DNA of 64,000 bases, taken from positions 26,094,268 to 26,158,267 of the forward strand of contig NC_030852.1 in NCBI RefSeq assembly GCF_000208745.1, given 5' to 3'. The notes beneath the pieces are model-generated. The model did not search any database. It was not told where the DNA came from and was given only the letters and a program-made list of their open reading frames with translations. Below, piece by piece: positions 36,074 through 50,872 of the stretch. A program made the translations under genes and the position numbers. The DNA is from Theobroma cacao (taxonomy: Eukaryota; Streptophyta; Magnoliopsida; Malvales; Malvaceae). The first letter of the stretch is position 1, and each line of letters starts with the position of its first letter.

Positions 36074-38091
36074 ATGGATGATGAATTTGCGAAGCTTATT
36101 AGAAGAATCAACCCACCAAGGTATTTAAATGAGATATGGAGTTCCATACCCTTTCTTGGTTGTGTTTTGGAGAAAGAATTCAATTTTTATTTATTTTTTA
36201 TCTTTTTTTTTCCTTTCCACATGTCTTGAGTTGAGTTTCATGTTTGCAGAGTTGTTGTTGACAATGACGCTTGTGAGCATGCTACCGTTATACAGGTAAA
36301 AGCTTTTCTCATTTCCCAATTAAAATATGCAGTTTCTGAGAAAATAAGCCTGAAAGTTGATTTTGTGCTGGCTGGAAGCCTACCTGAATTTTTTTTTCAC
36401 TCTTTTCGTACTTTTAGGTTGATAGTGTCAATAGACATGGTATTCTCCTTGAAGTTGTCCAGGTTCTTGCGGACCTGAACCTTGTTGTAACAAAAGCATA
36501 TATATCATCTGATGCAGGATGGTTTATGGACGGTATGTTTCTAAATGTTTATCTAAAGCCTTGTTATTATATTTTCCATTAAGTGTTCTAATTGTATCAA
36601 ATTTGTTTTTTCAGTGTTCTATGTTACAGATTATGAAGGAAACAAAATCAGAAATGAAAGGACCCTCAGTTATATACAGAAGGTAAGCGATTACAGAAAG
36701 TATGATCCCTGCTAATAGTATTCTGACAAGTTTTCATATTCTTTTCGAATTCGCTGTGAAGGACTACTTGAATTTTTTTTTCACAATTCTTGTTTTTTCG
36801 ACTCTGCAGACTCTTGAAACGAAAGTCCATTTCTTAAATTCATTGAGGAGCTCTGTTGGGGTAATTCCTTCTAAAGAGCATACTTCAATAGAACTAACAG
36901 GCAGTGACAGGCCAGGGCTTGTATCAGAGGTCTCTGCAGTCCTAGCAGACCTAGGGTGCAATGTGGTGAATGCTGAGATTTGGACACATAATGCTAGAGC
37001 TGCAGCCGTTATCTATGTCACAGACCAGTCAACAGGGCATGCAATTGAAGACCCGAAAAAACTTTCAATAATCAAGGAACTCCTCTTCAATGTCATGAAG
37101 GGCAACAGTGATTTTAGGACGCCAAGAATGTCTATTTCCTCTTCTGGGGTAATGCACAGAGCGAGAAGATTGCATCAGATGCTGTTTGCTGACAGGGATT
37201 TTGAGAGGCCTGAGAATGTCAAGTTTGAAAGTGCAAAACCCCATGTAACCGTGCAGGATTGCAGTGACAGAGACTATACAGTAGTGACCATAAGGTCCCT
37301 GGATCGACCAAAGCTATTGTTCGACACTATTTGCACTCTCACAGACATGGAATATGTGGTTTTCCATGGAACAGTCATCACAGGAAGAATGGAAGCCTAT
37401 CAGGTTCGAAAGCACAATTAACAAATCAAAGGTTATCATGAAATCTGGAGTGAATTTAAATGATCTGAAAAAACTAATAGAGCAAAACACTTATTGTAGG
37501 AATACTATATCAGGCATGTTGATGGATTCCCTATAAGCTCAGAAGCTGAGCAACAACGAGTTGTAGAGTGTCTTGAAGCAGCCATAGAGAGGCGAGCTCA
37601 AGAGGTGTTTTTTTTTTTTTGTTTTGTTCTTTTTAACTACCTTGTTTGTTTCTTCGTTTTCCCCTTTATTTTATTCCCTCAAATCAGGCTCCATGCTCTT
37701 AATTCGTAACATAAATGGAAAACTTTCATTGACAAATGCTCTTTGACAGGGTCTGGAATTGGAACTCTTTACAGATGATCGGTTTGGACTCCTTTCAGAT
37801 ATTACAAGGATATTTCGTGAAAACGGTTTGTGCATCAGAAGAGCAGAAATATCCACCAAGGGTGGGAAAGCAAAAGACACTTTCTTTGTGACCGATGTCT
37901 CTGGTAATCCTGTTGATGCCAAAACTGTGGATTTGATCCAGCATCAGATAGGACAAGCCAATCTTCAGGTAAAAGGGAATTCCTTCCTATCTCCGAAACT
38001 TCCCAAGGAGACAGCAAGAAGTTTCCTCTTTGGGAACTTGTTTAAAGGAAGAAGTTTCCAAAACTTTAAACTCATCAAATCGTGCTCATAA
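36074..38091 (+). CDS. ACR-family protein with four ACT domains
   Basis: Seven exons (36074-36120, 36250-36295, 36418-36532, 36615-36682, 36810-37403, 37500-37604, 37750-38091) join to 438 codons, the usual ~440-aa ACR length. The N-terminus ([11 protein letters not shown]) is the conserved ACR start. ACT repeats lie near residues 32-80, 117-165, 249-290 and 326-385, with the characteristic SDRPGL and [10 protein letters not shown] turns. ACT domains bind amino acids; plant ACR proteins are related to the regulatory ACT pair of bacterial GlnD and are thought to sense amino-acid or nitrogen status, in cytosol or nucleus. No catalytic domain is present. The C-terminal tail ([13 protein letters not shown]) matches ACR family members. 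Assignment to a particular ACR paralog is not attempted. Confidence 0.93.
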
Positions 38092-39198
38092 TATCTGTTC
38101 CCTAATAGTTTTTGCAAGGGAACAGCGGAGTGCTTCCTTGAGAAAATACACTGAAGACGTCACCTCCAACAGTAAAAAGAGCAAAAAAGGGGGAAAAGGG
38201 AGCGCTGGCTCCTGTTCCATGGAGGTTTTGTATGTAAATTGTACATAATTGATGTAAGTTGCTCGGTTTACAAATGAAGGCAGGTAAGATTATATCCAAT
38301 CTGCTGTTTCAATGAAAAGTTTGTACAGAATTTGAGCGTTCAAGATTGGAAAATGCAAATATACGTTTTAGCAAAACACATAGGAACAATGACTATTCAT
38401 AGTGCCCTTGGAGTAATTCCTTTCTCATTTGCTATTTTGTTTATGTTCGACAAAAGAACATTGGCAAATATTTTAGACAAGATGGTTTACAAAACCAAAG
38501 AATGTTGTACAAATTTTTGCACGCATAATGTAAAAAATCAAAGCCATATTAAGTAGCATGAACTGTGTACAAAGTTTAGAACAATTTAATTTCCACACAA
38601 TGTTGCAATCTTATTCCTTAATTTGTCTTGAAGTATATTCAGTTTTGAACAGGTTTTATGGCTCTTCTTTGTTGAGAATATTTAACTCCACTGTCACCAT
38701 TGATTGTTAATGACATTCCCTATTTTGCAGGTGTATCATACTCCTGATACTTAACAGGTTTGATATATTCTAAATTTAAATTAAAAAAATATCATAATAA
38801 ATCAATTGTTAACAATAATGTTAACCCAAAGTATATATTTTGAACTTACGAATCCAAGTTTCAAATTAATTACCATTATTTATATATTTTCACAAAACAT
38901 TGTTAACATAAATAACAATAACTATTCATAAATATTTCTAAAACCAAATTATGCATCAATCAATGAATTCCAATTAAAACTCCAATTGGTACATAAGCAA
39001 CCAAGGTTACAAATGCTGTTGTTTAATAAACCTAATTCCAATTAGGAAAAATAAAGGAGAGAGAAGTAAATGCACGGATACCTAAAGGAGGTTCTCAAAA
39101 AAAAAAAAAATAATAATAATAATAAAGCATCTAATTGAAATCCTAAATTTTGATGTCAATCGGATCTGTTGTTCTACTTTACATTGATCTACAACTCA
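38092..39198. other. 3' flanks between convergent ACR and SWI3A genes
   Basis: The genes converge, so 3'UTRs occupy part of this. The segment at 38760-39000 is AT-rich, with a (taa)n run near 39108-39123. No other gene is supported. Confidence 0.5.
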
Positions 39199-42100
39199 TT
39201 AACTTAAGTTGGCTGTTTGTGATTGTACAGAAGTGTGCACTCGCAATTTAGGTATACCAGTAGTAAATGTCCTTCGTAAGATATTAATCCGCTCCCCTAT
39301 GATATACTCTCTTAGATCCTCAATTGCAGCATATTCCTTCTTCATTAGCAGCTCTGCATCTTCACAATGCTTGATTTTAGAGTGCAATTTCTTCAACTGT
39401 ATTCATGGAAATGACAAACATTAGCCACTGCTTACTGATAAAATGGATAGCTTCATAATAAACAAAGTAAACTCTGAAACTGAAATAGATAACTTCAACC
39501 CACTTGTGCCTCGATTATGGTTGCAACTAAATGTTCAATCTCCCTCTCTTCATGCTCAGCCAATAATTTTGCATGAGCAGCAGCAGCTCCCAGACCAGTC
39601 GCAACTGCTGCTCTAATTCGCAAAGGTAGAGGCACATCATTCTTCTTTGGAGATGTCTCTTGAGTTTCTGCAAGAGTATATGATGATTAGCAATGAAAGA
39701 CTCCAACTATAAACAAGCAAATTATCAAATAGGAAGCACACACCAAAACCATGGAAATACCAAATATTTGATGTTTACATGCTCAAGTGATAAACCAAAT
39801 GAAAACTCAATAAGATATCAAATAGAAATAGCTGGCCAAGAATTCAGCAGAAGCCACATGAATACCATCTAGTTTTAATCCCATAATTTGGTACCTGTGT
39901 CAAAAAAGCCAAATGCACAAATTATTTTGCATGACTGTATCTAAGTGTATATATACCTGATGGACTGGCCCTCTCCTTCATCTCTGACTCTTCATCATGA
40001 TAGGCTCTAAAACATATATGAGAAAGAAAGCTTCAAAAACCATCAAAATAATGCAAAAGCTAAAGACGAAATTTAGGACCATAAGGAAAGCAATATAAGC
40101 GTAACAATTATTATTAACTTTAAAACAACCTTTCTGGCTGACCAATCGAAGTAGGAGATGGCAACCCATTGGTTAAATTAATCTCATCACCATCAAATAT
40201 TTCCCTTGGACATGCCATTTCCTCAGCAAGTACTGCAACTGCAGCCTCAGCTGCAGCAGCAGTGATTTGCGGCCCGACCATGGTTGAGATCAGAGCAACC
40301 TATAGCAAAAAATTCAATACTGCGATAAATAGTGGGAATGCACTGTATATCAAAATTCACTTCATAACAATCACAAAAATTGTTGAAGAATTCTTTAGAA
40401 CTAGTAATTATGAATTACTGAAAGTACTTGTGTGCTGCTTATGTATGCCACAAACTTAAAATTGATGAGAAAAGCACAAAGTCAGATGAAAAGAAGGCAT
40501 CATATGTTAGTAAGACAGCCTGCTACGAATTTCTAAAAATTAAGATCCTAATTCCTAAGACTCTTACGGTCTTACCTGCTTCATGAGAGAACTATCAGCA
40601 TCAGAAATGGAAGCAGTGCGTTTTTTCTTCAAAGGAGGCTCTTCATTCTCAGAATCCCCATTTTGTTCATTCTCATTTGTGTCGTCATGACCTAGATTTG
40701 GCCCTTGATCCTCATTTCTAATATTCTCTTGATGCTCAGATGGAACAGGAACTGGTTTTACACTATTCATGTTCATACTGGGGCCACTGGAATTGGCCCT
40801 TCCATTAACAGAATCTATCAAAGACTCCCCAAAAGGCAGCTCAATGAGCTTTGTAATACAGTCAAGTTTAGACTTGGTTTGAACATCTTGAGCAACAAGA
40901 TCCCAGTCATCCCCATGTTTCAAAACAGATTCCAAAAGAAGTAGAGTTTCTGCTTCAGTCCACACAGCTCCATTGGTAGCACTGTTCCCACTGCCATTTT
41001 TCAAATTGAAATCATCCATAGATTTATTCTCTCCATAATTTCCACTTTTGAAGCATTTGACACAAACTACGAAATGATCCTGCAGACGTGATACTTAGTA
41101 ATTTACTAAAAAACACAAAGGGCAAAAAAAAAAAACAAAATAAAAGGATAGATAAAACCCTTTTAAAGAAGGTAATTAATCTTACTAAGCAGCATGGGTC
41201 TATTGCTTAAGGATGCAAAAGTTATGGGTAACCATTTCCAAGTGTACGATACATTTAAACTGCACATATCACCCAACTCGGCAGCAGATCAAGTCAACTA
41301 CATGCTTTAAGTTTTGTACAGCTAATTAAAATATCTTTTTCCAGCTAATTAATCCAACTAACAAAAGCTTGATAAAGTCGAGCATTAGAACAAGAAAAAT
41401 GTATAATACATAGAAAAAAATTTGCTTGGAGAACCCATATATCTAATTCTAAAGACAAAATTCCCAAAAACATTGATTATTCATTGTGATAATTCAAACA
41501 TTAAACAATTCCAAGCTAAAATTAAACACGAAACCAATCATTAAAGATAAAAGAAGAAGAAATAATTACCTTATTATATTCATAGTATTCAGAATCACAA
41601 TCTCCACAGTTACCACAACGTAGCCGCTTCAAATCACCAAAGACATCCGAATACGATGCCAGAGGCGGCAACTTGAGTACACCCTCCCCAGCCCCACCAT
41701 CACTGCTCTTCCCTTTAACAACCGGCGCAGACAGCGGCCGCAACGAATTGGGAGTGGCCACGACCCGCACCCCATTCGGAGCCCCGTCTTCGACCCGAAC
41801 CGTATCATCCTTCTCGGAACCTTCGTGGGGTCGCGGCGGAGAGACGAAGTTGATCAAACCCCAGGTTTCCAAGAAGATGAAAACCTTGTGTAGCAAGGTG
41901 ACGTCACCGACGAGGGATTTACGGATTTCGGTGAAAGTGAGGCGCCGCGAAGGGTCTTCCCTGTATTTGTTGATGATGAAATCTCTGTACTCTTTGTAGA
42001 TTTTGGGGGTTCTTGAGATTGAGCTTCCTTCGAAGAATTCTTTCAATGCTTGCCTCTCTGTTTCGTGGATATCGTTCCAAGCAAACCAACCTACGAAGAA

Positions 42101-42301
42101 GAAGAAATTAATGGGAAAAAGATTAAAAAAAGAAGGGGGATTGGAATTGGGGTTCTTTTTCTTTTTTTTTGGGTTCGGGAAGAGAATTAATTAATTAAGG
42201 AGAGACTTACTGGAATAGCTTGGGATTGTGTAGAGGTCGAGCTCTGGTTCCTCGGGTCGAGTTGACTCCGGATTCGGATCGTGGCGAGTGTTGTTCTCCA
42301 T
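39199..42301 (-). CDS. SWI3A: SWI3A, SWI/SNF chromatin-remodelling complex subunit
   Basis: Seven exons on the minus strand (42211-42301, 41570-42090, 40576-41079, 40130-40299, 39957-40006, 39504-39667, 39199-39396) join in frame to 565 codons; Arabidopsis SWI3A is about 512 aa. The start MENNTRHDPN aligns with the Arabidopsis N-terminus; an in-frame ATG at 42391 would add 30 residues and is less likely. Order of domains: SWIRM (about 35-120, with TPKIYKEYRDFIINK); ZZ-type zinc finger (Cys cluster about 187-225, split by intron 2); SANT (about 241-290, VWTEAETLLLLESVLKHGDDW); acidic linker; C-terminal Ala-rich and leucine-zipper helix for dimerisation. It is a core subunit of plant SWI/SNF complexes in the nucleus. 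Its promoter faces that of the PPR gene across a MITE. Confidence 0.95.
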
Positions 42302-42620
42302 TCCCGGGTCCTTGGCGAGTTTGGATTTATGTCGTTTTGGGTCCGATTCAGGATTTGCTATGTTAATACTGGGCAAGAATGGGATTGCCATTGCGACAAA
42401 GGAACGGACACATTCAAGTCACTGACCAATGAGAATCTCGCCTGCAGAGTACGTGGCATTTTCTGAAGGCCACATATATACTATCTTGTGTTTTTTTCTT
42501 TTACACTAACTGACTGGTACATACTCAAACGTATAAAAGTAAAAATTCATCTTATTGGATTAAAAGGGATGAGAGAAAAAGATACGGAGTTACAATACAT
42601 TGCTTTTCTTGAAATTTTAT

Positions 42621-43133
42621 GATATAATATTTTAAAAAATTTTAAATTATTTAAAAAATTTTAATAAATTTTTATATTTTTATTACGTTGAATCAAGTTA
42701 TAATATTTTTGTTTTAAATTAAATATATTTTTATATTTTTATTTTGAATTAAATAAATTTTTATAATTAATTATTAACTTAATCGAAATATCACTTATCA
42801 TTTTATGTTACGTGACATTAATGTAATATATTAATATATTATAACTGATAATTATATGACATGTTGACATATCATAATTGATAATTATATAATATATTAA
42901 TTTAGTATGATAATATAATCATATAATATTTTTTACTCTTTAAATCAATACTATATTACTGTCATGTTGATATAAATTAACAAGTAATATTTTAATTAAT
43001 GATAATTAATTAATTATTAATAATAAATATTTATTTGAATCAAAATAAAAATATAATAATTTAATTAAATATACTAAAAAATAAAAAAATTAAATTTTTT
43101 AAATAATGTAGAAATATATTTAAATGTTATGTC
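42621..43133. mobile_element. Fold-back MITE copy 2 (about 0.51 kb)
   Basis: Left end gatataatattttaaaaaat and right end aatatatttaaatgttatgtc form imperfect inverted ends with the same sequence as the other copies. The internal arms (aattaattattaacttaat / aatgataattaattaatt) are complementary. It sits in the ~1 kb space between the divergent SWI3A and PPR genes. Confidence 0.65.
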
Positions 43134-43349
43134 TAACTTTATTATTGGCTATATGAAAAGGCATGAGAGAGAAGATAGTGAAGTTGTTTTTGAACTTTGA
43201 ACAACTGGGCTTGTGACATGGAAGTTCAGATAATTGGGTTTGGTTAAAACGTCAGGCCCAATCTTCTAGGACGACCAGGCTTCAGGCAATGATTTCTTGA
43301 TAAGTTGCAGAAAGTCAAAAACTCTTCTTCAGCTTCTCGCAATGCCCAG

Positions 43350-44873
43350 ATGCTGAAGGTTTCGGCTTCTGACCGTCAGCTTACTGCTCACCTTGCCGCC
43401 CCATCAAAAGATTCAAAACAACCGGAAAAACTCACCTCCAATAAACCCAACCATCTTCAAATCCTCAAGAAATGCACCCATTTAATCCAATTCAAGCAGG
43501 TCCACGCCCAAATCATCAAAACCACACTTCCCCAAGCCGACACTCACCTTTCCAAACTCATCCAAGCCTTGGTTGGCTCTGCCCATCTCCCCTACGCCCG
43601 CCTAGTTCTCGACCAAATAACCGAGCCCTCGACATTTGCGTTCAACACCATGATAAAAGGCTACGGAACAAATAACTTGGGCGATAAAGGAATTGACCTT
43701 TATATCCAAATGAGATACCGGGGCCTTAACCCGGATAATTTTACTTACCCATTTCTTTTAAAGGCTTGCCATGGTCTTAAACAAGGAAAAGGAGTCCACT
43801 CCCTGGTTGTCAAAAACAAAAGATTTAGCTCAGAGATTCATTTTTTAACTTCTTTGATAACGTTTTATTGTTCTGTCGGTGATGTTGAATCTGCCCGGTT
43901 GCTGTTTGATAGGATGCCTGAGAAAAATGTGGTTACTTGGACTGGGATTATAAAAGGTTATGTGAAGCAAAAGAGGTATAAAGAAGGGATTCAATTGTTT
44001 TACCAAATGAGGAATTCTGGGGTTGAAATAAATGAATTGACTTTGGTTTGTGTACTCTCAGCTTGTGCTAATTTGGGAGCCTTGGAAATAGGTAAATGGG
44101 TGCATGAATATACCGATAGGAAGAAAATATTTTTGAATCCAAAGCTTGGAGCTGCTCTCATTGACATGTATGCTAAATGTGGTCACATTGACAAGGCTTC
44201 TCAAGTTTTTCAGACTGTGCCCTGTAAAGGTGTCTATGTTTGGAATGCTATGATCGGGGGACTTGCAATGCATGGTTATGGCATTGAAGCGATTGACAGA
44301 TTTATGGAGATGCAAGGGTTCGGAATAAAACCAGATGGGATCACGTTAATTGCGGTTTTGTCTGCTTGTAGTCATTCAGGGTTGGTGGTGAAAGGAAAGG
44401 AGATTTTTCAATCAATGAGAAAGGTTTATGAGATTGAGCCTACCATCAAGCATTATGGATGCTTTGTGGACCTTTTATGCAGGGCAGAACTCTTGAATGA
44501 GGCTTATGAGATTATAATAAACATGCCAATGGAACCTAACGGAGTTTTGTGGGGAACCTTGCTGAATGCCTGTACTGCTACTGCCAATATTGAGCTAGCT
44601 GAGGCTGCAATGGAACAGCTGATGGTGCTGGAACCGTTTAATGATGGAAACTATGTTCTTACATCGAATATTTATGCTGCAAAGAAACGTTGGGATGATG
44701 TAGCTAGGATTAGAAAGGTTCTGAAACATAAACAGATTGTGAGGAACCCCGGCCATAGCTTAATTGAAGTGCATAATGTTGTCCATGAATTCATGGTTGG
44801 TGATGGTAGGCACCCCTGTTCAGAAGAGATATATGACATGTTGGAAAAGGTTGCCATAACCTTAAAAGAATAA
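43350..44873 (+). CDS. Pentatricopeptide repeat protein, PLS class, E/E+ subtype
   Basis: An intronless frame of 507 residues from the first ATG in frame. After a Ser/Thr- and basic-rich leader (about 1-45, possible organelle transit peptide) come tandem P, L and S repeats (for example FNTMIKGYG, SLITFYCSVG, TGIIKGYVKQ, ALIDMYAKCG, NAMIGGLAMHG). These are followed by E and E+ motifs (MEPNGVLWGTLLNAC ... RNPGHSLIEV) with no C-terminal DYW deaminase domain. Such proteins bind specific organellar transcripts and recruit editing partners; the RNA target cannot be read from sequence. It is divergent from SWI3A and convergent with the next gene. Confidence 0.93.
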   Translation: MLKVSASDRQLTAHLAAPSKDSKQPEKLTSNKPNHLQILKKCTHLIQFKQVHAQIIKTTLPQADTHLSKLIQALVGSAHLPYARLVLDQITEPSTFAFNTMIKGYGTNNLGDKGIDLYIQMRYRGLNPDNFTYPFLLKACHGLKQGKGVHSLVVKNKRFSSEIHFLTSLITFYCSVGDVESARLLFDRMPEKNVVTWTGIIKGYVKQKRYKEGIQLFYQMRNSGVEINELTLVCVLSACANLGALEIGKWVHEYTDRKKIFLNPKLGAALIDMYAKCGHIDKASQVFQTVPCKGVYVWNAMIGGLAMHGYGIEAIDRFMEMQGFGIKPDGITLIAVLSACSHSGLVVKGKEIFQSMRKVYEIEPTIKHYGCFVDLLCRAELLNEAYEIIINMPMEPNGVLWGTLLNACTATANIELAEAAMEQLMVLEPFNDGNYVLTSNIYAAKKRWDDVARIRKVLKHKQIVRNPGHSLIEVHNVVHEFMVGDGRHPCSEEIYDMLEKVAITLKE

Positions 44874-45410
44874 AGTTAGGTTCATAGAATCACTTAATTG
44901 CATCTAAATTTTAGTTAAATTGTTTGCGTTCATGAACCTTTTGTTAACAATCTGCAAGCGCTTGTGATTTGTTTGAGATGGTAGCCGGCTTGTAGGTGGA
45001 CGTAGTGTGAATGAATAATCTTAACTCTCAAATTGAATTGAACAATTTACTATTTACAATTGCTTAGGACATAATCAAAGAAACCCTTTGTTCTATCAAC
45101 GTATGAATCCTAGAAGATTCAAACCCAACTTTTGAAGAGCCGAGCACTGCTTGATGAAATAACTTCATATAGAAAAGGAACTGCTATAGAAACAATCAAT
45201 TCCAACACTATTTGATTATTATAAAATGAGTGTTAAAACCACTAGTTTCATGATTAACAAAAGCAGTTGTTTGATTAATAAAAGTAGCTACAATTGAAGA
45301 ATAATTCGAATAAACGACTGAATTACCAAATAATAAATAGTAGTATTAGTTACTTTCCAACAGTATTTATTGCCACCTTAACCCTCCATTTAAATGCTCA
45401 GCAACTAGAA
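44874..45410. other. 3' flanks of convergent PPR and NHL genes
   Basis: No additional gene. The sequence between the two stop codons is probably 3'UTR and terminator for both. Confidence 0.5.
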
Positions 45411-46262
45411 CTAGTTTCTAATAGTAGGAAACCAAAATCCTGCAGCAGAATCACAACTACTAGAAATGATATTGGGAGTGTAAGTCATCAAGTTGTCCAA
45501 GACCATCTCACAAGAGACCTTTAGCAAAGCTCTTGACGTGACAGAACCCATCTTAAACCTGACCATGCCCATCATACTCAAAGTCAGCGGCACCCTTTCT
45601 TTTTTATGATCATTTTCCAGTTTCTGGTTTACATCATCTGGCAAAACCACCCCAAGACCCGTCAAGGGAGATTGCACCAACATCTCGTCCTTGGGTGGTT
45701 GGAAGAAAGGTGGAATCTCACCGCTGCACAAGCGAATGCCATAATAACTAGCAACAATGGAGTTATCATGTTCATAGAAAAGACCGATGTGCCTGGCGGG
45801 ATTGTTCACTTTCATGGTGATATTAAACAAAGACGAGAACCTTGTAGGGGAGCTGTAAAAGATAGGGTAGTAAAAGAAAACTTGTTCAACAGAGAAGGAA
45901 GGAGAATGTGGTCCAAAAACATAGAACAGCATGATTGGGATACCAATGACGGTAAGAATGGAGAAAAACATAACGGCACCAATCAAACAAATTTGGACTT
46001 TTGGATGGGAAGAAGTAGTGGTGGTGGTGCTGTTTGCGGTGTAATTATTATTCTGGAAATGTCGCCTTCGATGCTCTCCCAGCACTGCATTTCGAAACAT
46101 GGGTGGGGGAGTAAGTGGCCGGTCCTGGTAGTGGAAGCTTGGTGAAGAGGGAGGGACATTGAAAGCAAACCTCGGGCTTCGGAGTCGATCAGGGCCTGCT
46201 AGGTTATCGCCAGGACAAGGGCAGCCTCGTTTTGGGCTCTCATTTGGAGATGCCATGGCCAT
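45411..46262 (-). CDS. NHL / LEA_2-domain membrane protein (NDR1/HIN1-like)
   Basis: A single-exon frame of 283 residues. It has a Pro/Ser-rich cytosolic N-terminus (about 1-85), a single membrane segment (about 88-118, QICLIGAVMFFSILTVIGIPIM), then an extracellular LEA_2-type beta-sandwich domain with FNITMKVNNPA and a YYGIRLCSG-like strand. Length and architecture fit the LEA hydroxyproline-rich/NHL family, which acts at the plasma membrane in defence and stress responses. A large antisense open frame over the same region is only a shadow. The start could be Met1 or Met3 (46256); Met1 is kept. Confidence 0.85.
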   Translation of the reverse strand: MAMASPNESPKRGCPCPGDNLAGPDRLRSPRFAFNVPPSSPSFHYQDRPLTPPPMFRNAVLGEHRRRHFQNNNYTANSTTTTTSSHPKVQICLIGAVMFFSILTVIGIPIMLFYVFGPHSPSFSVEQVFFYYPIFYSSPTRFSSLFNITMKVNNPARHIGLFYEHDNSIVASYYGIRLCSGEIPPFFQPPKDEMLVQSPLTGLGVVLPDDVNQKLENDHKKERVPLTLSMMGMVRFKMGSVTSRALLKVSCEMVLDNLMTYTPNIISSSCDSAAGFWFPTIRN

Positions 46263-47641
46263 GCCTAATGGGAGTGCAAAAAAAACAAAAAAAGATGATC
46301 GAAGGAGTGTGTGGTTGAAGGGTGGAAAGGGGAAAAGGTTTAGCGCATGGTTTCTGTTTATAAAGGGCAGGAGGTGTTTTTGGCATGATTTGAGAGATCA
46401 TTCAAGATCTGATTTGATGCTAATGAGTTATACAAAAGGTAATAATTTTGAAATTGACAGCATGAACTGCTTTGTTGATTTGAAGATTTTGGTGATCATG
46501 GTTGACGGAAGTAAATGAGGGAACAGAGAAAAAAGTATTCAAGAAGCATTCTCATGGCAATAAGATTAAGGTAACTTCTTTCCATTCTTTCTTTCGACTG
46601 CTAAAAAGGTTGCGCTTCATTTTCAATGTCGCCATTTATTGAAGATTATTTCATCAAGAAATTAAATAATTCTGTAGAATGAAAAAGGATTATATCTTTT
46701 GACGTGTGGGAGGGTGGAAAACATTGGCCTGCTATTATTCAGTGAGAAGAACTGTTCGTCAAAAATTGCATTCCATATGCCTGACTATTTTGATGAATAT
46801 GAAAGACAACACACAAGATGAAAGAAGCTTTCAATTCAGCCTGGGATTATTCGGCGGTCTAAATTCCCATCAACTCATTAAATTTCTATATTCATACATT
46901 TTATTCAGTTTAATTTATATATTTAAAATTAAGATAATTTAATTCTTTAATTTTAAAAATTTTTCTAATTTAAGCCGTCATGGAATGAGTTGACACTATC
47001 GTGACGCTTACATGACACTTTTGGTGTAAAAAAAATTTTCAAAAAAAACATTGACATCATATAAATTAAATTGACTAAAAATCTATAGCATAGAAACTAA
47101 ATTGAATAGAATTAAATTAAAAAAACCTTTAAAATATAAATATTTAAGTATTAAAAATTTATCTGAGTTATAATTACAATTCCTATACTATTTCATTTTC
47201 ATAAATCGAACTTAATAGTACTTTTGGATTTCTTCAAAAATAACCATTCCAAAGAACGGCAATTCCTGAAGCATACAAATCATTAGTAAAAATTTAAAAA
47301 TAAGGGAAATAGATATTTCCATTCCGCTGTAAATGTAGAAATTGCTTATTCAACCAACCACAAGGCAGTAACTATGTAATCTATCTTTAATCGTCAGTAG
47401 TAACAATGACGCTCATCATTGATATAAATTCATTACAAAGACACAAAATTTCACCACAGACAGCAGCTACGAGGTAGTACTTTAAAAGTTCAACTGGAAA
47501 AGATATAAATATTCCTCTAGAAAATAGTGAAACGAGTCAAAAGTTTTTGCAGCTGACTACACAGGACAATTTTAATCAAACAAGAAAATATAACAAAAAA
47601 ACCACAACTAAAGGTGCCTCTGGAAGGAAACAATGGTTCTC
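46263..47641. other. Intergenic between NHL gene and eL8
   Basis: NHL promoter and upstream region (46263 to about 46900), then an AT-rich tract (46900-47200) resembling a decayed repeat, and the 3' flank of eL8. No gene supported. Confidence 0.45.
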
Positions 47642-50116
<2,475 letters not shown>

Positions 50117-50433
50117 TTTCTGCGCCTCCTGAAGCTTCTTCCAAGCTTTGTTGTTAACTGAGAAACGGCGGAGGAAAACCCTAGGAAAAACGAAGAAGCT
50201 AAGCCGAAACAACTAGGTTTTATATAAGAGAGTGGGTAGGTATATATTGCTGGCCCTTTTTCTTATCGGTTACGGCCATTTGCGCTGCTTGGGCTTGACC
50301 ACTGAGCAAGATACAGTTGGGCTTTACCTCCAGTTTGGGGGCCCAGTTCTTCACTAAATCGTTTTTACTCCATCAATTTTCATGTAGAAATCCAGAGTCC
50401 ATATTTAAAAATTTTTATATGTTTTAAATTATT

Positions 50434-50872
50434 CATAATATCTAAAGAAGCTCCTAAAAATATTTAAAAAAATTTGACTAAACTCTTAGTCTTTTATTAC
50501 ATTCAATTAAATATTTATATTTTATTTTAAACTAAATAAACATTTATAATTAATTATTGATTAATTTTTATTAATTAAAATATCACTTGTTATTTTATAC
50601 CGCGTGACGCTGACGTGATATTCTAACAGTGCCATAATAAAAGATGACATGGTAGCTGATATGACGTGATGATATGATTATATGGTATTTTTTATATTCT
50701 AAATCAACGCTGCGTGAATATAAAATAACAAGTGACATTTTTATCAATGACAATTAGTCAATGATTAATTATAAAAGTTTATTTGCTTAAAATAAAAAGA
50801 CAAATACTTGATTAAACTCAATAAAAAATAAAATTTTTTTAAATAGTACACAAACTTTTTCAAACAATATAC
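50434..50872. mobile_element. Fold-back MITE copy 3 (about 0.44 kb)
   Basis: Left end cataatatctaaagaagctc and the right arm (acttgattaaactcaataa to about 50872) are imperfect inverted versions of one another. It lies about 320 bp upstream of the eL8 start. Confidence 0.6.

Noticed and set aside
45606..46145. 179-codon open frame on the plus strand
   Set aside because: It lies antisense to the NHL/LEA_2 gene, whose frame shows clear family features; the plus-strand product has none.
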